The notes beneath the pieces were generated by a model. That model saw only the letters and a program-made list of their open reading frames with translations, searched no databases and was not told where the DNA came from. A stretch of DNA of 6,225 nucleotides from Actinomycetota bacterium. GTDB lineage: Bacteria; Actinomycetota; Actinomycetes; Nanopelagicales; Nanopelagicaceae. The translations under genes and the position numbers were made by a program. The stretch lies in contig CANLTP010000059.1 in assembly GCA_947494085.1 (NCBI GenBank), positions 1 to 6,225 of the forward strand. Reading direction: 5' to 3'. Positions 1 to 5,593 of the stretch are shown piece after piece. Position 1 is the first letter of the stretch; the number at the start of each line of letters is the position of its first letter.

Positions 1-124
1 ACCACAACAAGCGCTTGAACTACTTCTTGAGAAGATGAAGGGCACAAAGTCGAATGTGGAGTTCTTGATGCAAATCCAGAAGACCACAACTTCTGAAGGT
101 GGCACTTCAACGAACGGAAGCTGA
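1..124 (+). CDS. rho: Transcription termination factor Rho, C-terminal end (5' truncated by window edge)
   Basis: Only the last 40 codons are visible, read from base 2 to the TGA at 122-124. The peptide contains ALELLLEKMKGTKSNVEFLM followed by QIQKTT, which matches the conserved C-terminal helix and tail of Rho, the hexameric RNA-dependent ATPase that terminates transcription. After the conserved QKTT there is a short Ser/Thr/Gly-rich extension ending in NGS. The catalytic Walker motifs and RNA-binding domains lie outside the window. The identification is strengthened by rpmE immediately downstream, because rho-rpmE-prfA is a standard actinobacterial order. No T-rich intrinsic terminator follows the stop codon. 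Confidence 0.93.
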   Translation, partial: PQQALELLLEKMKGTKSNVEFLMQIQKTTTSEGGTSTNGS

Positions 125-142
125 ACCTAAATTTCAGGGGAT

Positions 143-172
143 TTCAGAAAAGCGGCCCGTTCGGGCTATCCT
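143..172 (+). promoter_or_regulatory. Candidate promoter for rpmE
   Basis: A -35-like TTCAGA (143-148, 4 of 6 matches to TTGACA) and a -10-like TATCCT (167-172, 4 of 6 matches to TATAAT) are separated by 18 bp. Initiation would fall around 179-181, exactly where the rpmE leader hairpin begins, and this coincidence is the main support. Neither box is strong and there is no experimental evidence, so this remains a candidate. Confidence 0.35.
154..167 (+). other. Small GC hairpin in the rho-rpmE spacer
   Basis: GCCC GTTC GGGC (155-166) forms a 4-bp GC stem with a GTTC loop, extendable by one G-T pair (154/167). It is not followed by a run of T, so it does not look like a classical intrinsic terminator. 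It lies between the candidate -35 and -10 boxes. It could stabilise the rho mRNA 3' end, act as a pause site, or have no function. Confidence 0.3.
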
Positions 173-180
173 TCAACCTC

Positions 181-209
181 GCTGGTTCACGGTTAATTAC
201 CGATCCAGC
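181..209 (+). promoter_or_regulatory. Putative rpmE (L31) mRNA leader hairpin
   Basis: GCTGG (181-185) pairs with CCAGC (205-209), and inside it CGGT (190-193) pairs with ACCG (199-202) around a TAATT loop. An asymmetric internal loop (TTCA opposite AT) lies between the two stems. The structure ends 7 nt before the rpmE Shine-Dalgarno AGGAG (217-221). Ribosomal-protein leaders for L31 have been proposed by comparative genomics in several phyla including Actinobacteria, and both position and shape suit autogenous control by bL31. The pairing is seen directly; the regulatory role is inference. Confidence 0.5.
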
Positions 210-227
210 CAAACCTAGGAGATAAAA

Positions 228-443
228 ATGAAGAACGAGATTCACCCAAACTATTTAGAGACCACGGTTACATGTGGTTGCGGTGAAGTATTCACAACCC
301 GCAGCACAAAAGAATCAGGTTCAATCTACGTCGAAGTTTGTTCAGTTTGCCACCCGTTCTACACCGGCAAGCAACGTATTCTCGATACTGGTGGCCGCGT
401 AGCTAAGTTCGAAAAGCGCTTCGGAGCATCAACAACTAACTAG
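228..443 (+). CDS. rpmE: 50S ribosomal protein bL31, zinc-binding (C+) type
   Basis: This 71-residue protein is of normal length for bL31, a large-subunit protein that helps bridge the 50S and 30S subunits. The N-terminus MKNEIHPNY is typical. Four cysteines form the zinc ribbon of the C+ form: C16 and C18 (TCGCGE) and C38 and C41 ([13 protein letters not shown]). The tail [12 protein letters not shown] is also characteristic. The ATG start follows AGGAG (217-221) at a 6-nt spacing. In many actinobacteria a cysteine-less paralogue replaces this protein under zinc starvation; no such paralogue is in the window. The gene has its own candidate promoter and leader upstream and a strong terminator downstream, so it may form a transcript of its own. 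Confidence 0.97.
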   Translation: MKNEIHPNYLETTVTCGCGEVFTTRSTKESGSIYVEVCSVCHPFYTGKQRILDTGGRVAKFEKRFGASTTN

Positions 444-453
444 CTTTCTTAAG

Positions 454-498
454 AGACCGCAGTGTGTTCACTAAATGTGAATACGTGCGGTCTTTTTT
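454..498 (+). terminator. Rho-independent terminator after rpmE
   Basis: AGACCGCA (454-461) pairs perfectly with TGCGGTCT (486-493). The stem continues through inner pairs GTG/TAC (464-466 with 482-484, one wobble) and TTCAC/GTGAA (467-471 with 477-481), closing on a TAAAT loop. A run of six T (493-498) follows. The long stem, GC-rich base and T-tract make this a textbook intrinsic terminator, 10 bp after the rpmE stop codon. It should separate rpmE from prfA. Confidence 0.92.
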
Positions 499-503
499 AT
501 TTC

Positions 504-533
504 TTGTTCGAATATTATTTTAAGAAGTAACTT
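504..533 (+). promoter_or_regulatory. Weak candidate promoter for prfA
   Basis: Because a strong terminator precedes prfA, a promoter is expected in 499-556. The best pair seen is TTGTTC (504-509) and TAACTT (528-533) with an 18-bp spacer; each matches consensus at only three positions. An alternative -10-like TATTAT (513-518) lacks a partner. The AT-rich spacer fits a promoter, but the exact boxes are uncertain. Confidence 0.2.
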
Positions 534-545
534 TTAAGAAGTAAC
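518..545 (+). repeat. Perfect 14-bp tandem repeat upstream of prfA
   Basis: TTTTAAGAAGTAAC occurs at 518-531 and again directly at 532-545 with no mismatch. It lies between the rpmE terminator and the prfA Shine-Dalgarno (GGAGG, 556-560), so it falls in the likely promoter or 5' UTR. It may be a recent slippage duplication or a pair of binding sites; the sequence alone cannot decide. The second copy also duplicates the TAACT -10-like element. Confidence 0.85.
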
Positions 546-567
546 TAAGAGAATTGGAGGAAGTGAA

Positions 568-1665
568 ATGGCAGCAGCAACTACACCTGATCGTTTTGCA
601 TCCGTCCATGCCCTTTTAGCGGAATACGATGTTTTAGAGAGAGAGATGGCTGATCCATCAATTCACTCCGATCAAGGCAAGGCGCGACAACTTGGCAAAC
701 GTTACGCCGCTATTGGTCCAGTGATTGCGGGATACCGAGCTTGGAAATCTGCGACCGAAGATTTAGCCGCAGGTAAAGAGATGGCTGCAGATGATGCAGA
801 TTTCGCATCTGAGATTCCTGCTTTAGAAGCTAAGTTACAAGAAACTGAAACCGCACTTGAAGAATTGTTATTGCCACGTGATCCCAATGATGATCGCGAT
901 GTTATTTTGGAAATTAAAGCAGGAGCAGGTGGCGATGAATCTGCGCTATTTGCCGGCGATTTATTGCGCATGTATCAAAGGTTTGCTGAACGCCAAGGTT
1001 GGAAGACCGAGATTATTGATTATGCCGACTCTGAAATGGGCGGTTATAAAGAAATTTCCATGGCAGTTAAATCAAAGGGAATTGCTGAGCCAGGTAAGTC
1101 GCCTTATGCGAAGTTAAAATTCGAAGGTGGCGTGCACCGCGTTCAACGTGTTCCAGAAACTGAATCACAAGGCCGAATTCATACTTCTGCTGCAGGTGTC
1201 CTAATTTTGGCCGAAGCTGATGAAGTAGATATTGAAGTTCGTCAACAAGATTTACGTATCGATGTTTATCGCTCATCCGGGCCTGGTGGTCAATCTGTAA
1301 ACACAACAGACTCAGCGGTTCGTATTACTCATATTCCAACTGGCGTTGTTGTTTCCTGTCAGAACGAGAAATCACAGTTACAGAATAAAGAATCTGCAAT
1401 GCGAATCTTGCGCGCTAGATTATTGGCACATGCCCAAGAACAAGCAGATGCCCAGGCGATGGCCGAACGTAAATCCCAGGTCCGAACTGTCGATAGATCA
1501 GAGCGAATTCGCACCTACAACTTTCCAGAAAACCGGTTGAGTGATCACCGCGTTAACTTCAAATCTAATAACTTAGATGCGGTATTGAACGGGGATTTAG
1601 ATCCAGTAATCGAAGCGCTGCTTGAAGCAGACAAGACTGCGAAATTGGCTTCAGGTGATCGTTAA
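568..1665 (+). CDS. prfA: Peptide chain release factor 1 (RF1)
   Basis: This 365-residue protein has the usual class-I release factor length. RF1 recognises UAA and UAG stop codons in the ribosomal A site and triggers peptidyl-tRNA hydrolysis. The catalytic GGQ motif is at residues 240-242 ([17 protein letters not shown]). The codon-discriminating tripeptide is PET at 196-198 ([14 protein letters not shown]); the P-x-T form marks RF1, whereas RF2 carries SPF. The N-terminal helical domain (about 1-110) precedes the hallmark [18 protein letters not shown] segment. The ATG is preceded by GGAGG at 556-560 with a 7-nt spacing. The 3' end overlaps prmC, whose enzyme methylates the GGQ glutamine (Q242), so modifier and target are translated from the same message. 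Confidence 0.97.
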   Translation: MAAATTPDRFASVHALLAEYDVLEREMADPSIHSDQGKARQLGKRYAAIGPVIAGYRAWKSATEDLAAGKEMAADDADFASEIPALEAKLQETETALEELLLPRDPNDDRDVILEIKAGAGGDESALFAGDLLRMYQRFAERQGWKTEIIDYADSEMGGYKEISMAVKSKGIAEPGKSPYAKLKFEGGVHRVQRVPETESQGRIHTSAAGVLILAEADEVDIEVRQQDLRIDVYRSSGPGGQSVNTTDSAVRITHIPTGVVVSCQNEKSQLQNKESAMRILRARLLAHAQEQADAQAMAERKSQVRTVDRSERIRTYNFPENRLSDHRVNFKSNNLDAVLNGDLDPVIEALLEADKTAKLASGDR

Positions 1666-2503
1666 AGATTTATTGAAGTTGGGCAAAGACCAACTTGCTA
1701 CGAAAAACATTGCACCGGTCGAAGCCGAGCTCTTGTTGGCACATGCTCTTGGCATTAATCGCATGGAACTCCATGGTCGAGTAATTGAATTAACTAATGA
1801 GCAAGCAAGTGAAACTTCAGAAATTTATAACCAAGCAATCGCAGAGCGCCTTACTGGCAAACCAACCCAATATATAGTCGGCAGCGCACCATTTAGATAT
1901 TTAGAATACGAAGTTGGACCTGGGGTTTTGATTCCACGACCAGAAACTGAAAGTTTGGTTGACGAAGTTCTCCATCAGTTAAACACCTTTGCCGATCCAG
2001 TGAGCTTGGTAGATCTTGGTTCAGGGACTGGTGCAATCGCAATTTCAATTGCATCTGAAACCGCTGGAAAGAAAATTGTTCATGTAGTCGCAGTCGAAAA
2101 ATCAAAAGAGGCAATCGTCTGGTTGCAGAAAAACATTGCAAAGCATGATGTAAGTGTCCGAGTAATAGAAGAAGATGTTGCAACCGCACTCGAAGGAATT
2201 AAGTGCGATGTTGTTGTAGCAAATCCACCATATCTTCCAGATGGTGCGCAGATTCCACAGGAATTGAATTTCGAACCGACCCAAGCACTATTTGGGGGAC
2301 CGGCTAACGGGATGGCAGCTCCACTTATATTTATCGCAGCATCAGCTCGGTTGCTAAAGCCTGGTGGTCTCTTGGCTATCGAACATAACGAATTGCAGGG
2401 TCCGCTAATTGCCAGCGAACTAGCGCAAGATTTCGAAAGCATTGCGTTGCACCGGGATTTAACGGATCGGCCAAGGTTTACAACTGCGCGCCGGAAATTC
2501 TAG
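1655..2503 (+). CDS. prmC: Release factor glutamine methyltransferase PrmC (HemK)
   Basis: This SAM-dependent N5-glutamine methyltransferase modifies the GGQ glutamine of RF1 and RF2. Numbered from the GTG at 1655 it has 282 residues. An N-terminal helical substrate-binding domain (about 1-75, with [11 protein letters not shown]) is followed by the PrmC signature IPRPETE (93-99). The SAM-binding motif DLGSGTG is at 120-126 and the catalytic NPPY at 190-193. The frame stays open upstream to a TTG at 1622, and another TTG lies at 1673. I prefer GTG 1655 because the resulting N-terminus ([14 protein letters not shown]) resembles other PrmC proteins and gives an 11-nt overlap with prfA, suggesting translational coupling. 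No strong Shine-Dalgarno precedes any candidate start. Function is very secure; the start is uncertain. Confidence 0.93.
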   Translation: MIVKDLLKLGKDQLATKNIAPVEAELLLAHALGINRMELHGRVIELTNEQASETSEIYNQAIAERLTGKPTQYIVGSAPFRYLEYEVGPGVLIPRPETESLVDEVLHQLNTFADPVSLVDLGSGTGAIAISIASETAGKKIVHVVAVEKSKEAIVWLQKNIAKHDVSVRVIEEDVATALEGIKCDVVVANPPYLPDGAQIPQELNFEPTQALFGGPANGMAAPLIFIAASARLLKPGGLLAIEHNELQGPLIASELAQDFESIALHRDLTDRPRFTTARRKF

Positions 2504-2523
2504 AGAGGCATTACTCTTTACCA

Positions 2524-4044
2524 ATGAGTGCAACTACATTCCAGGCTTCTACATTCCAGGCAATAGATCCGACAACCGGGTCGGCTTTTGGTGACCAGAT
2601 TGCTGAGATGTCAGCATCGGATGTGTCAGGTCTAATTTCTAAAGCAGTTGCGACAAAATCTGCATTCGCAGCAACAACCCCTAAAGAACGAGCCGCAGCG
2701 CTTCGTGCAATTGGCGAATCCATTGAAGCATCCCGCGAAAAACTTATTGAAATAACAATGCGCGAAACTGCGCTACCAAATGGTCGGTTAACCGGTGAAC
2801 TTTCTCGAACAGTTTTTCAACTAGAACAATTTGCAAAGTTAGTTGAGTCAGGTGCGCACTATCAAGCGATTATTGATCGCCCAGATGCAAATTGGATACC
2901 TGCCCCACGTCCAGATATTCGCAAGGCAAACCAAGCGCTAGGTGTTGCTGGAATATTTGCAGCAAGCAACTTTCCATTTGCATTCTCTGTAATCGGTGGC
3001 GATAGCGCATCTGCTCTTGCTGCAGGTTGCCCAGTTGTAGTTAAAGCGCATCCTTCACATCCAAATACTTGTCGCGCAATGCATGCAGCTGTTACAGCCG
3101 GACTTAAAAAAGTTGGCCTTTCACCTGACATTTTTGCTTTAGTAGAAGGAACAAATCCAGAGATCACACATTGGATTGCAAGCCATCCAGATATCACTGC
3201 GATTGGATTTACTGGTTCTGGAAAAGTTGGAAAAATTCTGATGGAAATCAGCGCAAAGCGCGAAGTCCCAATTCCGGTTTATGCCGAGATGGGAAGTTTG
3301 AACCCAGTATTTTTCTCACCAAAGGTTCTTGCTGAAAAGGCGGCAGATCTTGCAAAGGCCACAATAGATTCTGCGACTCTGGGCTCTGGTCAGTTCTGCA
3401 CAAAGCCAGGAATCTTAATTGTGCCAACAGGAACTGAAGGCGATGCATTTATTGCTGAAATCGAAAGTTATTTAGCGACTATTGCAGTTGCACCGCTTTT
3501 GAATAAGGGAATTGCTGATCGATATACATCTGCGATAGTTGAACTTGCAAAGAGTTCATCGCTTAAAACATTTGCGGGAAAGCAAACCGATGGTGGATTT
3601 GGCGTAACTCCAACAGTGTTTGTTGTTGATTGGGCAGATGCGTTCAAGAATAAAGAGTTACTAGAAGAGCACTTTGGTCCAACTACCGTAATTATTCGTG
3701 CGGATTTCGCTAAGTTCTTGGATGTAGCTGGAAAACTTGAAGGTCAATTGACTGCAAGTCTTCACGCAGTCGCCGGTGAAGATGTGGCAAAACTTGTTGA
3801 AGCGTTGAGCCAGATTGCTGGTCGCGTAATCATGAATGGTTTCCCAACTGCTGTTGCCGTTACTGCTGCGATGCAACACGGTGGTCAATTCCCGTCATCA
3901 TCAAGCCACACAACATCCGTTGGGCTCGATGCTATTTACCGCTTCTTGCGTCCAGTTGCTTATCAGAACTTTATCGATGATTTACTTCCACCAGTCTTAC
4001 AAGAATCTAATCCACTAGGAATTAATCGGGTGATCAATGGCTGA
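2524..4044 (+). CDS. NAD(P)-dependent aldehyde dehydrogenase, alpha-ketoglutarate-semialdehyde dehydrogenase type
   Basis: This 506-residue protein belongs to the aldehyde dehydrogenase superfamily. The catalytic cysteine is C292 in GQFCTKPG, the general base E255 in YAEMGSLNPVF, the transition-state asparagine N149 in AASNFPFAFS, and the cofactor-loop motif GFTGSGKVGK starts at 228. The GQFCTKPG context and the GGDSASALAAGCPVVVKAHPSHP segment are typical of 2,5-dioxopentanoate (alpha-ketoglutarate semialdehyde) dehydrogenases, which oxidise the last intermediate of non-phosphorylative pentose and sugar-acid pathways to 2-oxoglutarate. The ATG at 2524 lies 20 bp after prmC; the only purine-rich stretch (GAGAGG, 2503-2508) is 15 nt away, so initiation may be weak or coupled. 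The N-terminus contains a duplicated TFQA unit. The 3' end overlaps the isomerase gene by 8 nt. Family assignment is firm; the natural substrate could be another semialdehyde. Confidence 0.88.
   Translation: MSATTFQASTFQAIDPTTGSAFGDQIAEMSASDVSGLISKAVATKSAFAATTPKERAAALRAIGESIEASREKLIEITMRETALPNGRLTGELSRTVFQLEQFAKLVESGAHYQAIIDRPDANWIPAPRPDIRKANQALGVAGIFAASNFPFAFSVIGGDSASALAAGCPVVVKAHPSHPNTCRAMHAAVTAGLKKVGLSPDIFALVEGTNPEITHWIASHPDITAIGFTGSGKVGKILMEISAKREVPIPVYAEMGSLNPVFFSPKVLAEKAADLAKATIDSATLGSGQFCTKPGILIVPTGTEGDAFIAEIESYLATIAVAPLLNKGIADRYTSAIVELAKSSSLKTFAGKQTDGGFGVTPTVFVVDWADAFKNKELLEEHFGPTTVIIRADFAKFLDVAGKLEGQLTASLHAVAGEDVAKLVEALSQIAGRVIMNGFPTAVAVTAAMQHGGQFPSSSSHTTSVGLDAIYRFLRPVAYQNFIDDLLPPVLQESNPLGINRVING
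2534..2561 (+). repeat. In-frame 13-bp direct repeat at the dehydrogenase N-terminus
   Basis: CTACATTCCAGGC occurs at 2534-2546 and 2549-2561, a 15-bp period that equals five codons, so residues TFQA are encoded twice (TTFQASTFQAIDP). The second copy aligns with the usual start of this family (F-x-A-x-D-P-T-G), so the first copy is probably an inserted duplication that lengthens the disordered N-terminus. Confidence 0.85.
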
Positions 4045-4633
4045 TTTATCTAAAGCACTTGCTGCTGCAACAAGTGCGATAAATACTGAAATAGCTGCGC
4101 TCAATAACTTTGCTAAAACCTTAGAAGCAAATCTAAAGCCAGCGCTAGAAATTATTATTGAATCCAAAGGCCATGTTGTAATAACCGGTCTCGGTAAATC
4201 TGGCCTTGTTGGCGCAAAGATTGCAGCAACTCTTTCAAGCACTGGAACTCCCTCATTCTTCTTACATTCAGCTGACGCACTTCACGGTGATTCTGGTGCT
4301 CTTACGCCCGGCGATATTCTGATTGCTATCTCAAATTCAGGTGAGACAGCAGAAGTAAATGCAATTGCAAAAATGGCAAAGGGTTGGGGAAATTCAGTGA
4401 TTGCTATTACCAAGGATTCCAATTCAAGCCTGGCAAAGAGTTCAGATGCAGTAATCAGTATCGCTTTTGATAAAGAAGCAGATCCACTAAATCTTGCGCC
4501 AACAACTTCAACAACACTAACAATTGCTGCTGGCGATGCACTTGCATCAGCGCTTATGGCACATCGTGGATTTTCTTCACAAGATTTTGGAAAACGTCAT
4601 CCCGGTGGTGCACTCGGTAAGGCCACAAATTAG
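4037..4633 (+). CDS. Single-domain KpsF/KdsD-like sugar isomerase (SIS domain), probable D-arabinose-5-phosphate isomerase
   Basis: This 198-residue protein consists of one SIS (sugar isomerase) domain. Family motifs are GLGKSGLVGAKIAATLSSTG (51-70), ADALHGDSGAL (79-89), ISNSGETAEV (98-107), EADPLNLAPTTST (147-159) and the C-terminal RHPGGALGK (187-195). They match arabinose-5-phosphate isomerases, which interconvert D-arabinose 5-phosphate and D-ribulose 5-phosphate. The four residues reported as catalytic in E. coli KdsD (K59, E111, E152, H193) appear as K54, E106, E147 and H188, a constant offset of five. Typical KdsD/KpsF proteins are about 320-330 residues with two CBS domains; here the protein stops where the CBS linker would begin. 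It overlaps the upstream dehydrogenase by 8 nt and almost abuts the kinase gene. KDO synthesis is not expected in an actinobacterium, so a catabolic role is more likely. Confidence 0.85.
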   Translation: MADLSKALAAATSAINTEIAALNNFAKTLEANLKPALEIIIESKGHVVITGLGKSGLVGAKIAATLSSTGTPSFFLHSADALHGDSGALTPGDILIAISNSGETAEVNAIAKMAKGWGNSVIAITKDSNSSLAKSSDAVISIAFDKEADPLNLAPTTSTTLTIAAGDALASALMAHRGFSSQDFGKRHPGGALGKATN

Positions 4634-4635
4634 TG

Positions 4636-5565
4636 ATGTCAGATAGTTCAAAAAATCCACGAGTAACAACGCTCGGAAGTTTCATGATGGATTTGGTTGC
4701 TTACACGCCAAGACGTCCAAAGAGCGGTGAGACGCTTCGCGGAGATAGTTTTTCAATCGCACTTGGTGGCAAAGGTTTCAACCAAGCAATTGCTGCAGGC
4801 CGCGCAGGTGCCCAAAGTGCAATGCTCGGAAATCTTGGAACCGATGGTTTTGGTGATGACTTCATGAAAGCTTTCGGCGATGAAGGAGTTAACTCAAATG
4901 ACATTGAGAGAAGTGCCGATCTTGGGACTGGCGTTGGTCACATTTCGGTGCAGACAAGTGATGGCGATAATTCAATTATTATCATTCCGCAATCAAATGA
5001 TTTAGGCGATGCCAATTATATTTCCCGGCATGCAAAAACAATCACCGAGTCTGATGTGTTGCTTCTCCAACTTGAACTTCCAACCGATGGAAATTTAGCT
5101 GCCGCGAAGTTAGCAAAAGCTAATGGCGTCACAGTTGTATTAACTCCCGCACCAGTTGCACCATTAATTGGCTGGGAAGGTTTAGTTGATGTCGTTGTTC
5201 CAAATGAAGGCGAAGCCGCAGAGTTAACTGGAATTGAAGGCGATGTGGCAAAGCAGGCGCAAGCGCTAACCAAATTACTTGGCTGCAAGAACGTTGTAAT
5301 AACACTTGGACCCAAGGGTGCATTCGTTACTGATGGCGAGAGATCAGAAACTATTTCGGCGCCAAAAGTTACTGCAATCGACACTATCGGAGCCGGTGAC
5401 ACGATGTGCGCAAATCTTGCAACTCGTTTCGCGGCCGGTGATGACATCTTTACGGCAACCCGCTTCGGCGTTTATGCTGCGACTCTTAAAGTAACTCGCA
5501 AGGGTGCGGCGATGGCATCGCCAACACCGAGCGAAGTGCAAAAATTTATCTCAGAGAACAACTAG
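4636..5565 (+). CDS. PfkB-family carbohydrate kinase, ribokinase-like
   Basis: This 309-residue protein matches ribokinase in length and motif order. It has an N-terminal GSFMMDLV sugar-binding strand (14-21), SGETLRG (30-36), GGKGFNQA (44-51), QLELP with the substrate-contacting glutamate E147, VPNEGEAAELTG, VITLGPKGA, and the PfkB signature DTIGAGD (249-255) whose final Asp is the catalytic base. The late VTRKGA motif is also ribokinase-like. Ribokinases phosphorylate a furanose at O5. The asparagine that binds ribose in E. coli RbsK (N14) is Met17 here, so specificity for ribose is doubtful. Starts are ambiguous: GTG at 4633 overlaps the isomerase stop by one base, ATG at 4636 follows it by two; I chose ATG. 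The tight spacing implies co-expression with the isomerase. Confidence 0.87.
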   Translation: MSDSSKNPRVTTLGSFMMDLVAYTPRRPKSGETLRGDSFSIALGGKGFNQAIAAGRAGAQSAMLGNLGTDGFGDDFMKAFGDEGVNSNDIERSADLGTGVGHISVQTSDGDNSIIIIPQSNDLGDANYISRHAKTITESDVLLLQLELPTDGNLAAAKLAKANGVTVVLTPAPVAPLIGWEGLVDVVVPNEGEAAELTGIEGDVAKQAQALTKLLGCKNVVITLGPKGAFVTDGERSETISAPKVTAIDTIGAGDTMCANLATRFAAGDDIFTATRFGVYAATLKVTRKGAAMASPTPSEVQKFISENN

Positions 5566-5593
5566 CTAAAACAAATCTAAACAAGGAGCGAAA

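Noticed and set aside
131..147. ATTTCAG direct repeat (131-137 and 141-147) as a paired operator
   Set aside because: Seven bases repeated at a 10-bp step in AT-rich DNA is easily chance; no dyad symmetry and no regulator in the window.
150..175. GCCCGTTCGGGC hairpin as an intrinsic terminator for rho
   Set aside because: The stem is only 4-5 bp and no T-run follows; the next bases are TATCCTTCAACC.
2080..2442. 120-codon minus-strand open frame within prmC
   Set aside because: It lies opposite the conserved SAM-binding and NPPY region of PrmC, with no family resemblance or ribosome binding site seen.
2862..3197. 111-codon minus-strand open frame within the dehydrogenase gene
   Set aside because: It is a shadow of the conserved Rossmann region of the aldehyde dehydrogenase and has no independent support.
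5016..5447. 143-codon open frame on the minus strand inside the kinase gene
   Set aside because: It is antisense to a gene with clear PfkB motifs over its full length, has low-complexity Ser/Ala/Pro-rich composition and no recognisable domain.
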